64,000 nt of DNA from CAYNRG01 sp047973125 (GTDB lineage: Bacteria; Bacillota_I; Bacilli_A; Erysipelotrichales; Erysipelotrichaceae): contig JBKEBK010000023.1 of the NCBI GenBank assembly GCA_047973125.1, positions 95,193 to 159,192 on the forward strand, in the 5' to 3' direction. Below, piece by piece: positions 26,172 through 36,084 of the stretch. Made by a program: the position numbers and the translations under genes. Within the stretch, counting starts at the first letter, position 1, and each line of letters opens with the position of its first letter. Below the pieces are notes generated by a model. That model worked only from the letters and a program-made list of their open reading frames with translations. It made no database searches and had not been told where the DNA came from.

Positions 26172-27432
26172 AAATGGAATGGTTTATATTGATGGAAAGT
26201 TTCATAAAAAAGATATCTTATTAAATAATGGCAAGATTATAGATATTGGAAGTAACTTAAGTGAAGAGTGTGAAGTTATTGATTGTAGTAACTTAAAAAT
26301 TTTACCTAGCTTTACTGATATCCATGTGCACTTTAGAGATCCTGGTGATAACTTATCAGAAAATATTTTAACGGGTAGCAAAGCTGCTTTAAAGGGTGGG
26401 TATACCCATGTCTTTGAAATGCCAAATACTAATCCAGTACTTGATAATTATGAAATTATGAGAAAGCATTTAGCTGATATTAAAAATAGTGCTATGTGCC
26501 ATGTTATACCCTTTAGTGCAGCAAGTATTGGCTTAAATGGGAAGGTGCTTGTTGATACTGAAAAGATTGCCAGTTTAGAAATTGCAGGGTTTAGTGATGA
26601 TGGAAAAGGTATTCAGGATAGAGAGCTTATGAAAACTATTCTAATTGAAGCTGGCAAAAGAAATTTAGTAGTTAGTGCTCATTGTGAAGATGAGAGTGAA
26701 TTTATAGATGGTGTGGGTTGTATCTTTGAGGGTGAAAAGGCAAATGATAATAATCTTAAGGGAATAAATGCATCATCAGAATATCGGATGATTGAAAGAG
26801 ATATTGATATCATTAGTGAAATTCATGGGATACATCCTTATCGCTATCATGTTTGTCATATTTCTTGTAAGGAGTCACTTGAGCTTATTATTGCGGCTAA
26901 GGAAAAGGGCTATAACATAACATGTGAAGTAACGCCTCACCATTTAATTAGTGATGTTTCAGAAATTGATGTTAGGGATGCTAATTACAAGATGAACCCA
27001 CCACTTAGAAGTAAGGCTGATGTAGGATTTCTTCAAAAAGGGATAAAAGATGGTTATATCGATGTTGTAGCAAGTGATCATGCACCTCATCATAAAGATA
27101 AAAAGAATAAAGGATTTGAAAAATCAGCTTTTGGTATTATTGGTTTAGAACTTAGTTTTTCTTTAATTAATACTTATTTAGTAAGAACGGGTTTGATAAG
27201 TACTGAAAGAATGGTCGAGGTGATGTCACTTGCTCCAGCTAGAATAATGGGTATTGATAAGAGTTTAAAGATAGGATCTCCAGCAAATATTTGTATTATT
27301 GATGATCGTGAAAAAGTGAAGTATGAAAAAGCGGATATTGTATCAAAATCTCACAATAGTTTCTACCTTTCTAGGGAATTATATGGGAAAGTAGTTGCTA
27401 CAATTATAGAAGATAAAATTTATAACTGGTAA
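26146..27432 (+). CDS. pyrC: dihydroorotase
   Basis: Cyclises carbamoyl aspartate to dihydroorotate. It is 428 residues with the proposed GTG start. The metal site DIHVHFRDPG, the NTNPVLDN block, CHISCKESLELI, ITCEVTPHHL and ASDHAPHHKDKK identify the class I enzyme. The frame is open to an ATG at 26113, and an ATG at 26179 would cut the conserved LLKNG beta strand. GTG 26146, overlapping pyrB by 26 bp, gives the usual N-terminus, but no good ribosome site decides the matter, so the start is tentative. The enzyme call is firm. Confidence 0.93.
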   Translation: MNYKRVLLKNGMVYIDGKFHKKDILLNNGKIIDIGSNLSEECEVIDCSNLKILPSFTDIHVHFRDPGDNLSENILTGSKAALKGGYTHVFEMPNTNPVLDNYEIMRKHLADIKNSAMCHVIPFSAASIGLNGKVLVDTEKIASLEIAGFSDDGKGIQDRELMKTILIEAGKRNLVVSAHCEDESEFIDGVGCIFEGEKANDNNLKGINASSEYRMIERDIDIISEIHGIHPYRYHVCHISCKESLELIIAAKEKGYNITCEVTPHHLISDVSEIDVRDANYKMNPPLRSKADVGFLQKGIKDGYIDVVASDHAPHHKDKKNKGFEKSAFGIIGLELSFSLINTYLVRTGLISTERMVEVMSLAPARIMGIDKSLKIGSPANICIIDDREKVKYEKADIVSKSHNSFYLSRELYGKVVATIIEDKIYNW

Positions 27433-27448
27433 GAAGGAGGAGAAAAAA

Positions 27449-30400
27449 ATGCCAAGAAGAGAAGATATTAAGAAAATTATGGTGATTGGTAGTGGTCCAA
27501 TTGTAATTGGTCAGGCTGCAGAGTTTGATTATGCGGGTACACAGGCTTGCATGGCTTTAAAAAATGAGGGTTATGAAGTAATTTTAGTTAATAGTAATCC
27601 AGCAACAATTATGACTGATAAACAGATGGCGGATAAGGTTTATATGGAGCCATTGACTATTGATTATCTTGCTAAGATTATCAGAAAAGAGCGTCCAGAT
27701 GCAATTATCCCATCACTTGGTGGACAAACTGGATTAAATCTTGTAGTAGAATTAGCAAACAAAAAGGTTTTGAGTGAGTGTCAGGTTGAAATATTGGGTA
27801 CTCATTTATCTTCTATTGAAAAAGCTGAGGATCGAAAATTATTTAAGGAATTATGCTTAAGTATTAATGAGCCTGTAATTGAATCTGGTATTGCCGATAA
27901 TTATCAAAAAGCTTTAGAGCTTGCTGAAGATATTGGATATCCAATTATTTTAAGGCCAGCATTTACGCTTGGTGGAACAGGTGGTGGTTTTGCTTACAAT
28001 AAAGAAGAGTGTGAATTGATGAGTAAAAATGCCTTAGAGTTATCACCAACACATCAAGTATTGGTTGAGAAATCACTTTTAGGCTTTAAAGAAATTGAAT
28101 TTGAAGTAATAAGAGATAACCTTGATAATACTTTAATCGTTTGTGATATGGAAAATATTGATCCAGTTGGAGTTCACACAGGAGATAGTATTGTTAATGC
28201 ACCATGTTTAACTCTTGATAAAGAAACACTAGAGAAAATGAAGATATCAGCTCAAAAGATCATTAAAGAATTAAAGATTGCTGGTGGTTGTAATGTTCAA
28301 TACGCCCTAGATCCTATAAGCAATGAATACTTTCTAATTGAAGTAAACCCTAGAGTTTCAAGATCTTCAGCTCTTGCCTCAAAAGCAACTTCATATCCAA
28401 TTGCTAGGGTAACTACGTTGATTGCTGTTGGTTATAACTTAGATGAAATTAAGATATTGGATACTCTTGCAATTAGTCCTCCAAGTGTAAAGTACAATGT
28501 ATTAAAAGTATCAAGATTTCCTTTTGATAAATTTACAAGTGCTCATCGTGTATTAAGTACTCAAATGAAGGCAACAGGTGAAGTTATGGCTTTAGGATCT
28601 ACTTTTGAAGAATCGCTTTTAAAAGCTTTAAGATCTTTAGAGTATACTTATGATTATTTAGATTATCAGCCAAAGGAAACTGATACAATTGAGAGTTTAA
28701 TTGATCGAATAAAGGTTGCTGATGATGAAAGAATTTATATTATTGGATACTTACTTAGAAATAATGTGTCGGTTGATGAAATTGCTAATAAGACTAAAAT
28801 TAATAAGTATTTTATTGATAAGATTGATAACATTATTAAATTTGAAAAGGAGATTAAGTTAGACAAGGAAATAATTTTAAAGGCTAAACAGCTAGGAATG
28901 AGCGATAAGGTTATTGCTTGTATTTTGAATAAGTCAGAGCGTGAAATTCGTGAGTATAGACTTCAAAATAAAATCACCTGTGTATATAAAATGGTTGATG
29001 CTTGTAGTGAGGGAGAATATCTTCCATATCTTTATTCAACATATAGTGGTGAAAATGATAATATAATTACCGATAAAAAGAAAGTAATAATCTTAGGAGC
29101 AGGACCAATCAGGATTGGTCAGGGTGTAGAATTTGATTACTCTACAGTTCACTGTATTAAAACTATTAAAGAAATGGGATATGAGGCCATTGTTATAAAT
29201 AATAATCCGGAAACAGTTTCTACTGATTATACAGTAAGTGATAAATTATATTTTGAGCCAATAACCTTAGAAGATGTCCTTAATATTGTTGATATTGAAA
29301 AACCATATGGGATTATTGTTCAACTTGGTGGACAAACTGCAATTAACCTTTCGCATGATTTAAGTGCATGTAATGTAAAAATCTTAGGAACCCAAAATTC
29401 ATCAATTGAAATGGCAGAGAATCGTGATTTATTTGAAAAGATTTTAAAAGAAAATGATATAAAACAGCCTCAGGGTCAGGCTATAACTGATAAATTGGAA
29501 GCTCAAAAAGTTGTTAGAGATATTGGCTATCCAGTACTAGTAAGACCAAGTTTTGTTCTTGGGGGTCAGGCAATGGAGATAGTTTATGATGATAAACAGT
29601 TAGTAAATTATCTTGAAAACAAAACCATTACAAATGATAAGCCGATTTTAATAGATCGCTACATAAGAGGTAAAGAGGTTGAGCTTGATGCCATATGTGA
29701 TGGGGAAGATATTTTAATTCCTGGCTTAATGGAACATATTGAAAAGACGGGAATACACTCAGGAGATTCAATTAGTGTTTATCCGCCATTTACGCTAAAG
29801 TCAAAAGTAATAAGAAAGATTGAAATAATTACCAAGAAGGTAGGCTTAGCACTTAAGATTAAGGGTTTATATAATATTCAATTTATAGTAGATGGAAATG
29901 ATGAAGTTTATATAATTGAAGTAAATCCAAGGGCTTCAAGATCGATACCATTTATTTCTAAGGCAACCGATATTAATTTATCTAAGCTTGCGACTAGGGT
30001 TATTATGGGTGATAAAATTAAAGACTTTAATATCGGTACTGGATTAATAAAAAAAGAAAATAAGAAAGTATATGTTAAGACTCCAACATTTAGTTTTTCC
30101 AAGATTGCAGGACTTGATTCAAAACTGGGTCCTGAAATGAAATCTACAGGAGAGGCTATTGGTTATGCCGATACCTTAAGTAAGGCTTTATATAAATCAC
30201 TACAAGCAAGTGGGATGGATATTAAAGATTGGGGTTGTGTCTTTATTACGGTTGCTGATCAAGATAAAGAGGATACCTTGGATATTGCTTATCGTTTCTA
30301 TAACTTAGGCTTTAATATCGTGGCTACTCAAAATACAGCAGCTTATTTAAAGGATAATGGATTAAAGGTTAAGGTTTTAAAGAAAATTAGTGAAGAGTCT

Positions 30401-30604
30401 GATGAAATTATTGATTGGATAAGACAGGGATACATTAAGTATATTATTAATACTCAACAGGGTAATCCAAGCAGTAAAAGTGATGGATACATTATCAGAA
30501 CGCAAGCTGCTTTATCTAATGTAACAACCTTTACATCTTTAGATACCGTTGATGTTTTATTAAGTGTATTAGAAGAAAGGAGTATTCGCGTTGATACAAT
30601 CTAA
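27449..30604 (+). CDS. carB: carbamoyl phosphate synthase large subunit
   Basis: Makes carbamoyl phosphate from ammonia, bicarbonate and two ATP. It is 1051 residues, complete, with two homologous halves. Each half starts with an SGPIVIGQAAEFDYAGTQA-like block (GAGPIRIGQGVEFDYS in the second) and has a LRPAFTLGGTGGG or VRPSFVLGGQAMEI loop. A C-terminal allosteric MGS-like domain follows from about residue 930. GGAGGAG precedes the ATG. The partner glutaminase carA is absent from this operon and window, so ammonia supply depends on a remote carA or free ammonia. Confidence 0.96.
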   Translation: MPRREDIKKIMVIGSGPIVIGQAAEFDYAGTQACMALKNEGYEVILVNSNPATIMTDKQMADKVYMEPLTIDYLAKIIRKERPDAIIPSLGGQTGLNLVVELANKKVLSECQVEILGTHLSSIEKAEDRKLFKELCLSINEPVIESGIADNYQKALELAEDIGYPIILRPAFTLGGTGGGFAYNKEECELMSKNALELSPTHQVLVEKSLLGFKEIEFEVIRDNLDNTLIVCDMENIDPVGVHTGDSIVNAPCLTLDKETLEKMKISAQKIIKELKIAGGCNVQYALDPISNEYFLIEVNPRVSRSSALASKATSYPIARVTTLIAVGYNLDEIKILDTLAISPPSVKYNVLKVSRFPFDKFTSAHRVLSTQMKATGEVMALGSTFEESLLKALRSLEYTYDYLDYQPKETDTIESLIDRIKVADDERIYIIGYLLRNNVSVDEIANKTKINKYFIDKIDNIIKFEKEIKLDKEIILKAKQLGMSDKVIACILNKSEREIREYRLQNKITCVYKMVDACSEGEYLPYLYSTYSGENDNIITDKKKVIILGAGPIRIGQGVEFDYSTVHCIKTIKEMGYEAIVINNNPETVSTDYTVSDKLYFEPITLEDVLNIVDIEKPYGIIVQLGGQTAINLSHDLSACNVKILGTQNSSIEMAENRDLFEKILKENDIKQPQGQAITDKLEAQKVVRDIGYPVLVRPSFVLGGQAMEIVYDDKQLVNYLENKTITNDKPILIDRYIRGKEVELDAICDGEDILIPGLMEHIEKTGIHSGDSISVYPPFTLKSKVIRKIEIITKKVGLALKIKGLYNIQFIVDGNDEVYIIEVNPRASRSIPFISKATDINLSKLATRVIMGDKIKDFNIGTGLIKKENKKVYVKTPTFSFSKIAGLDSKLGPEMKSTGEAIGYADTLSKALYKSLQASGMDIKDWGCVFITVADQDKEDTLDIAYRFYNLGFNIVATQNTAAYLKDNGLKVKVLKKISEESDEIIDWIRQGYIKYIINTQQGNPSSKSDGYIIRTQAALSNVTTFTSLDTVDVLLSVLEERSIRVDTI

Positions 30605-31313
30605 ATTAATGAGAGTTATAAATAATTCTTTAATTGCTAAGGATACTTATAAGATAGTATTTGAAGCGAAATTGGATGCTAAAGCTGGACAGTTTGTGGA
30701 TGTTTTAATTCCAGGCTTTACACTCAGAAGGCCATTATCAATATCAAGGATATATGAGGATAGTTTTGAAATTATTTATAAAATAAAGGGTGAAGGAACT
30801 AAGGTTTTATCAGATGTTAAAGCTGGAGAGATGTTAGATGTCTTAGGGCCACTTGGAAATGGGTTTGAATTAGTAAAGAATAAGAAAGTGTTATTAATTG
30901 GAGGAGGTATAGGTATACCTCCACTACTGCAACTTTATCATGATTTAAAGGGAAGTAATAAGGTTGAATTATTAATTGGTTTAAATTCATCTAATGAGAA
31001 TGCATATGATGAGTATCAACCATTTGTAGCGACCTTAGATGATAGTGCATATCAGGGTAATGTGATTGATTACATTAAAAATCACAATTTGGATTTTGAT
31101 TATATCTATAGTTGTGGTCCGATGGGGATGTTAAAGGCGATCGATAAGCTTGGATATGATGGAGAAATATCAATTGAGCAAAGGATGGCTTGTGGGTTTG
31201 GGGTATGTCGAGGATGTACTTGCAAAACTAAAAATAACAAGAAGAAAAGAGTTTGTGTAGAAGGACCGGTATTTAAAATTGGGGAGGTGAATCTTGATGA
31301 GTATGAAAACTGA
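30591..31313 (+). CDS. pyrK: dihydroorotate dehydrogenase electron transfer subunit
   Basis: The FAD and [2Fe-2S] subunit that passes electrons from PyrD to NAD. It is 240 residues. The FAD region has LRRPLSIS, the NAD region has LLIGGGIGIPPL, and the C-terminus carries the cluster cysteines at about 201, 206, 209 and 222 in CGFGVCRGC and RVCVEGPVF. The start is TTG 30591, because AAAGGAG lies eight bases upstream. A later ATG (30609) has no ribosome site. It overlaps carB by 14 bp. Confidence 0.95.
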   Translation: MIQSKLMRVINNSLIAKDTYKIVFEAKLDAKAGQFVDVLIPGFTLRRPLSISRIYEDSFEIIYKIKGEGTKVLSDVKAGEMLDVLGPLGNGFELVKNKKVLLIGGGIGIPPLLQLYHDLKGSNKVELLIGLNSSNENAYDEYQPFVATLDDSAYQGNVIDYIKNHNLDFDYIYSCGPMGMLKAIDKLGYDGEISIEQRMACGFGVCRGCTCKTKNNKKKRVCVEGPVFKIGEVNLDEYEN

Positions 31314-32208
31314 GTTATCAGGATTAGTTTTAGATAATCCAATAATTGGGGCCTCAGGATGTTTTGGCTTTGGTTATGAATTTTCAAAATTTTATGATAT
31401 TAATATTCTAGGATCATTTTGTCTTAAAGCAGCAACAATAGAGGATCGTTATGGTAATGATCTTCCAAGGGTAGCTGAGGTAAAAGGTGGAATGTTAAAT
31501 GCTATTGGACTAGAGAATCCAGGTGCTAATGCAATTGTAAAGGAACATCTACCGCTACTTGCTGATTGTTATAAGAAAAAGGCAATTGCCAATATCGCTG
31601 GAAAAACCATTGATGAGTATGTTGAGTGTGCTAAAATTTTAGATCAGTGTGATGAAATTGGAATTTTAGAGATTAATGTTTCTTGTCCTAATGTAAAAAA
31701 GGGGGCCATGGCTTTTGGAAGTGATAAAGTAGTATTAAAGGAATTAATAGAAAAATTAAAAGCTACTTGTACTAAACCAATTTATATTAAGTTATCACCA
31801 AATGTTACGGATATTGTTGATATTGCTAAAGCGTGTGAAAATTATGGTGCTGATGGTTTAGTGCTAATAAATACTTTAGTTGGTACAAGAATTGATATTA
31901 AAACAAGAAAATTCATCCTTGCTAATAAGGTTGGGGGCTTATCTGGATCAGCTATTTTCTCGGTTGCTCTTAGAATGGTGTATCAGGTTTCACAAGCTGT
32001 AAGTATTCCCATTATTGGATGTGGAGGAATAACTTGTGCCAAGGATGTAATTGAAATGATGTTAGCTGGAGCTAGTGCTGTACAAGTTGGAACTCAAAAT
32101 TTAATTGATCCTTATGCTTGTAAAAAGATTATTGAAGATTTACGCGAGTTAATGAAAGAGTTAAATATATTAGATTTAAAAAATATAATAGGAGGAGTAA
32201 GTAAATGA
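31297..32208 (+). CDS. pyrD: dihydroorotate dehydrogenase B, catalytic subunit
   Basis: Oxidises dihydroorotate to orotate with FMN. It is class 1B, working with PyrK, which suits an anaerobe because it reduces NAD rather than quinone. At 303 residues it has the normal length. Seen: NPIIGASGCFGFG, KAATIEDRYGNDLPRVAE, INVSCPNVKKGAMAFG with the catalytic cysteine, and the FMN phosphate loop IIGCGGITCAKDVIEM. ATG 31297 is nine bases after GGGGAGG; ATG 31303 is an alternative. It overlaps the end of pyrK. Confidence 0.96.
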   Translation: MSMKTELSGLVLDNPIIGASGCFGFGYEFSKFYDINILGSFCLKAATIEDRYGNDLPRVAEVKGGMLNAIGLENPGANAIVKEHLPLLADCYKKKAIANIAGKTIDEYVECAKILDQCDEIGILEINVSCPNVKKGAMAFGSDKVVLKELIEKLKATCTKPIYIKLSPNVTDIVDIAKACENYGADGLVLINTLVGTRIDIKTRKFILANKVGGLSGSAIFSVALRMVYQVSQAVSIPIIGCGGITCAKDVIEMMLAGASAVQVGTQNLIDPYACKKIIEDLRELMKELNILDLKNIIGGVSK

Positions 32209-32891
32209 GTGAAGTAATAATTGCCTTAGATTTTTCAAGTAAAGAGGAAGTATTAAATTTTTTAGAACCATTTAAAGATCCAATAATGGTTAAAATTGGA
32301 ATGGAATTATACTATAGTGAAGGTCCAAGTATCGTTAAAGAAATTAAAGAAAAAGGACATAAAATATTTTTAGATTTAAAAGTTCATGATATTCCTAATA
32401 CTGCATATAAAGCAATGTGTGCTTTAGCAAAGTTACATGTTGATATAGTTAATGTTCATTGTGCCGGTGGTTTTGAAATGATGAAGAAAGCTCAAGAGGC
32501 ATTTAGTAATAGTAATACATTGGTAATTGGTGTTACTCAACTTACTAGTATTTCTCAAGAAATGTTAGAAAATGAATTATTAATAAAAGATAATTTAAAT
32601 GATGTTGTTATAAGTTATGCAAAGCTTGCAGAAAGAGCGGGATTAAATGGGGTTGTTTGTTCAGCTTTAGAGAGTAAAATTATTCATGAAAATATTAATG
32701 ATAACTTTAAAACGATTTGTCCTGGTATAAGATATGGGAATGCTAATGATGATCAGGTTCGCATTTGCACCCCATCCGATGCTAAGGAACTAGGTTGTGA
32801 TTATATTGTGGTTGGAAGATTAATAACAAATGCTAAAAATCCATTTGAAATGTATAAACAAGTAACTAAAGAATTTAAAGGAGGTCAATAA
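32205..32891 (+). CDS. pyrF: orotidine 5'-phosphate decarboxylase
   Basis: Decarboxylates OMP to UMP, the last step of the pathway. It is 228 residues. The catalytic block is FLDLKVHDIPNT, with the Asp-Lys pair of the family, and the C-terminal phosphate-binding end is YIVVGRLITNA. It overlaps pyrD by four bases (ATGA) and pyrE by one base, so the three enzymes are tightly coupled in translation. Confidence 0.96.
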   Translation: MSEVIIALDFSSKEEVLNFLEPFKDPIMVKIGMELYYSEGPSIVKEIKEKGHKIFLDLKVHDIPNTAYKAMCALAKLHVDIVNVHCAGGFEMMKKAQEAFSNSNTLVIGVTQLTSISQEMLENELLIKDNLNDVVISYAKLAERAGLNGVVCSALESKIIHENINDNFKTICPGIRYGNANDDQVRICTPSDAKELGCDYIVVGRLITNAKNPFEMYKQVTKEFKGGQ

Positions 32892-33529
32892 TGATTGAAG
32901 TTGCAAGAAAATTATTAGAAATTAAGGCTGTGTTTTTAAATCCCAAGGATCCATTTACTTGGGCTAGTGGGATTAAAAGTCCAATCTATTGTGATAATCG
33001 CATGATCTTAAGTGATCCAAAGTCAAGAGATATTGTTGAGGAGGCATTTAAAAATAAAATCCTTGAGAAATATAGTGATGTTGATGTGATTGTTGGAACA
33101 GCGACAGCTGGTATTGGTCATGCAGCTATTATTGCTCATTTATTAAATAAGCCAATGGCATATGTAAGGGCTAGTGCTAAGGATCATGGAAGATCCAATC
33201 AGATTGAGGGAAAAATCAAAAAAGGGGACAAGGTTGTCTTAATTGAGGATCTTATTTCAACTGGAGGATCTAGTATTGAGTGTGTAAAAGTTTTAAAGGA
33301 GCATGGTGCTGATGTTTTATCGGTAGAAGCAATCTTTACTTATGGAATGAAAAAAAGCTTTGAAAGATTTAATGCTATCAATCAAAGATTTGATACCCTT
33401 ACTAACTTAGATGAATTATTAAGTGTAGCTAGTGAAGATGGTTATATTGAAAAAGAAGAAATTGTGCAAATTTTAAAATTTAGAGATAATCCTCAAGATG
33501 AGAGTTGGATTAAAAAAGCTATCAATTAA
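32891..33529 (+). CDS. pyrE: orotate phosphoribosyltransferase
   Basis: Adds PRPP-derived ribose phosphate to orotate to give OMP. It is 212 residues. The N-terminal WASGIKSPIYCDNRM block and the PRPP loop VVLIEDLISTGGSS are diagnostic. AGGAGG of the pyrF end serves as the ribosome site. It is the last gene of the pyr operon; the enzyme order in the operon is pyrB, C, carB, K, D, F, E. Confidence 0.96.
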   Translation: MIEVARKLLEIKAVFLNPKDPFTWASGIKSPIYCDNRMILSDPKSRDIVEEAFKNKILEKYSDVDVIVGTATAGIGHAAIIAHLLNKPMAYVRASAKDHGRSNQIEGKIKKGDKVVLIEDLISTGGSSIECVKVLKEHGADVLSVEAIFTYGMKKSFERFNAINQRFDTLTNLDELLSVASEDGYIEKEEIVQILKFRDNPQDESWIKKAIN

Positions 33530-33540
33530 TGATAGCTTTT
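33514..33540. terminator. bidirectional terminator between pyrE and SAM-hydrolase gene
   Basis: AAAAGCTATCA pairs with TGATAGCTTTT over a five-base loop. T-rich tails are present in both directions, so it can end the pyr operon and the convergent ECF operon. Confidence 0.88.
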
Positions 33541-33544
33541 ATTT

Positions 33545-34384
33545 TTACACTTTTTTAATTTCAACGTGCCACTGTGCTCCTACTCCAATATTGTAGGCCT
33601 TAGAAAATGATCCTTGGTTAATGGCGATACCAACTCGATATAATGAGTTGATATAGATAATTGGTGATCCAATTCTAACATCAGCAAAGCTTTTACCATA
33701 TGTAATTTGATTTTGGTAAACAATCATATCGTGATTATAGATGGTAACTTCTAAACGATCATTAAATTCAGGCTTAATCTTTAGAAAGTCTGCTCTTGCG
33801 ATGCTTGTCCAAAGTGATCCAAAGCGAACATCTAAGATATCAATTGATCCTATTACAGTATTGTCTTTGACAATAGTATCGGTTGTTGGAAGCTCTAGGA
33901 TATCTTCAACTTTTAATTGTGGTCCGACCTCTTCAAAGGAAATAACTCCAGCAGCAAGTCTTGCTCCTGTATAAGCATAAACATCTCTTCCATGGAAGGT
34001 GAAACTTGCTTCTGTGTCTTTTCTTCTATTTGTTACTTCAGAAATTTCTCTGATATCTTTAATTCCCATAAATTTCTTAATATGAGTTAGAGTTCCATTA
34101 TCTGGTGTTACAATATAGTGTCCTTTAGATGTTAGTACAACAACACTTTTTCTTTGTGATCCAACTCCAGGATCGACAACAGATACAAATACTGTTCCTT
34201 CCTTCCAATATTCTACTGTTTGAAACAAACGGTAGCTTGCTTCATATGTATTGAATGGAGTAATGTCATGGGTTAAGTTTCTGATTCTTAAAGTGTCACA
34301 TACTTCAAAGGCAACACCTTCCATTGCACTTACTGCTCCATCTACTAAACCAAAGTCTGATTGTAATACTAGTGTCTTATTCAT
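33545..34384 (-). CDS. SAM hydroxide adenosyltransferase family protein, copy 2
   Basis: A 279-residue protein of the family formerly DUF62, whose studied members hydrolyse S-adenosylmethionine to adenosine and methionine or act as halide adenosyltransferases. Seen: the N-terminal LQSDFGLVDGAVSAMEGV, VFVSVVDPGVGSQRKSV, YIVTPDNGTLT and FHGRDVYAYTGARLA. It overlaps the next gene upstream, a paralogue, by four bases. It is the last gene of an ECF transporter operon, so its substrate or product is probably linked to what the transporter imports. Catalytic direction is not visible from sequence. Confidence 0.88.
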   Translation of the reverse strand: MNKTLVLQSDFGLVDGAVSAMEGVAFEVCDTLRIRNLTHDITPFNTYEASYRLFQTVEYWKEGTVFVSVVDPGVGSQRKSVVVLTSKGHYIVTPDNGTLTHIKKFMGIKDIREISEVTNRRKDTEASFTFHGRDVYAYTGARLAAGVISFEEVGPQLKVEDILELPTTDTIVKDNTVIGSIDILDVRFGSLWTSIARADFLKIKPEFNDRLEVTIYNHDMIVYQNQITYGKSFADVRIGSPIIYINSLYRVGIAINQGSFSKAYNIGVGAQWHVEIKKV

Positions 34385-35238
34385 TTTTTTGCCTCCTTAT
34401 AAAATGTTATTGTCCAGTCTTTTCCAAAATCACAGTTATACTTCTTTATAAATGATCCTTGTGATACAGCAAGAGCCGCCTTCATTAATTCATTGTTATA
34501 AATGATTGGATCTCCAATTTGTGCCATTCCAAATGATTTATGGAAAAGAATGGTTTCGTCTAATTTTACTTGATCTTGATATTTAATTACAAGATGAACA
34601 TTATCTCCATAATTAAAGCCATTTTCCAGCATCATTTGTAGTGGAATATTGGTCCATAGATTTCCAAAGTTAGGATCATTAATTTCAAAGCATCCTTCAA
34701 TTCTATCGTCATAGATAGTAGGCTCAAGAATTTCATGAGTTTTAATTTCTGATACAGGATAAGATGGTCCTACCTCTTCAAAGCTAATTAGTCCTGCAGC
34801 AAGTTTTGCAGCACAGTATCCAAATAAGTCTCTTCCATGAAATATTGCAACGCCTTCTGTTCCTTTACCTTTAAGTCTATTTACACTCTCATCAATTTCT
34901 CTAATTTCTTCAATGCCAACATATTTCATTAGATGGGTAAGTGATCCATTATCTGGAGTAACTATGTAGTAGCCATCAGATGTTTTTGCAACACTGGCTT
35001 TTCTTGCTGTTCCAACTCCTGGATCAACTACTGATACAAAGATTGTTCCCTCGGGCCAAAACTTCATTGATTGATATAAACGATATGAAGCACTCCAGGT
35101 ATCAAATTGAGGAATTTCATGAGTTCCATCAATAATCTCAATACCTAAACTAACGTTTTTTACTACTCCATACATAGCACAGATTGCACCTTCTTTATAG
35201 GTGAAATCTGTTTGAAATACTAATAAATTTTTTTGCAT
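34381..35238 (-). CDS. SAM hydroxide adenosyltransferase family protein, copy 1
   Basis: A 285-residue paralogue of the following gene, with the same landmarks in the same order: QTDFTYKEGAICAMYGV, FVSVVDPGVGTARKA, YIVTPDNGSLT and FHGRDLFGYCAAKLA, then FEEVGPSYPVS. The two copies are clearly diverged, so this is an old duplication or two recruited genes. They may form a mixed oligomer, since family members are trimers with active sites at subunit contacts. The gene starts 12 bp after the ECF T component. Confidence 0.88.
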   Translation of the reverse strand: MQKNLLVFQTDFTYKEGAICAMYGVVKNVSLGIEIIDGTHEIPQFDTWSASYRLYQSMKFWPEGTIFVSVVDPGVGTARKASVAKTSDGYYIVTPDNGSLTHLMKYVGIEEIREIDESVNRLKGKGTEGVAIFHGRDLFGYCAAKLAAGLISFEEVGPSYPVSEIKTHEILEPTIYDDRIEGCFEINDPNFGNLWTNIPLQMMLENGFNYGDNVHLVIKYQDQVKLDETILFHKSFGMAQIGDPIIYNNELMKAALAVSQGSFIKKYNCDFGKDWTITFYKEAKK

Positions 35239-35250
35239 TTTTTCTTCTCC

Positions 35251-36084
35251 TTATATAAATGGGTTATAATAAATACTTTTATTGATATACATTGTTATTA
35301 AAATTGATCCGATAAAAACTAGTGAGCAAATTGTAATAGCAAAATAATCTTTTTTATCTAATGGTCTAAAGCTATACCAACTTCTTTTTTTAAGTTTGCC
35401 ATATCCTCTAAGCTCCATTGCACATGAAATAATATCAATGCGATCTAGAGTTGTAAAAATTAAAGGGATTAAGATATCAATAATATGCTTAAGACGATCT
35501 TTAAGCTTTGCTTTACTACTCATCTCAATTCCTCTTGCCTGATTAGCAAGTGATATTGTATGATAATCTCTTGTTACATCTGGAAAGTATCTTAGTGTTA
35601 AAGATAAGACAGTACAGGCTTTATAGTTAACCTTAGCCTTGTTTAATGATGATGCAAAGGCACTAGGGTTAGTTGTAAAAAAGAATATCATTCCTAAAGG
35701 GATAACTGATAAATACTTTAATAGTTTAGTTACTTGAAAAAAGATTTGTTCTAGTGTAATATCAAAGTTTCCAAATAGGGATATTAATACTGTCTGACTT
35801 CCATAAATATTGACTCCCCTTGTGGGTGCAAAGATGAAAGTTAGAATAAAGTTGGTAATTAAAAATATTGAAACATAAATAAACATTAATTTTACTTGTT
35901 TAAATTCAATTTTAGCAATTCTAAAACAAATTAATGATAAAATAAGAACACCAATAATGACTCTTATATCATAGCTTAACATTACTGTTGTAGTTAAAAG
36001 TAAAAAACAAATTAATTTTGTAAAACCACTTAAATGATGAATGTAAGTATCTAATTGACTATAAGAGAATAATTTCATCTTCAT
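35251..36084 (-). CDS. ecfT: ECF transporter transmembrane T component
   Basis: The energy-coupling membrane protein that links the ATPase to the substrate-binding S component. It is 277 residues with about five to six membrane segments. The coupling-helix signatures are visible as ANQARGIEMSSK and SCAMELRGYGKLKKRSW, the two Ala/Glu-Arg-Gly type motifs. It overlaps the ATPase gene by four bases. Confidence 0.9.
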   Translation of the reverse strand: MKMKLFSYSQLDTYIHHLSGFTKLICFLLLTTTVMLSYDIRVIIGVLILSLICFRIAKIEFKQVKLMFIYVSIFLITNFILTFIFAPTRGVNIYGSQTVLISLFGNFDITLEQIFFQVTKLLKYLSVIPLGMIFFFTTNPSAFASSLNKAKVNYKACTVLSLTLRYFPDVTRDYHTISLANQARGIEMSSKAKLKDRLKHIIDILIPLIFTTLDRIDIISCAMELRGYGKLKKRSWYSFRPLDKKDYFAITICSLVFIGSILITMYINKSIYYNPFI

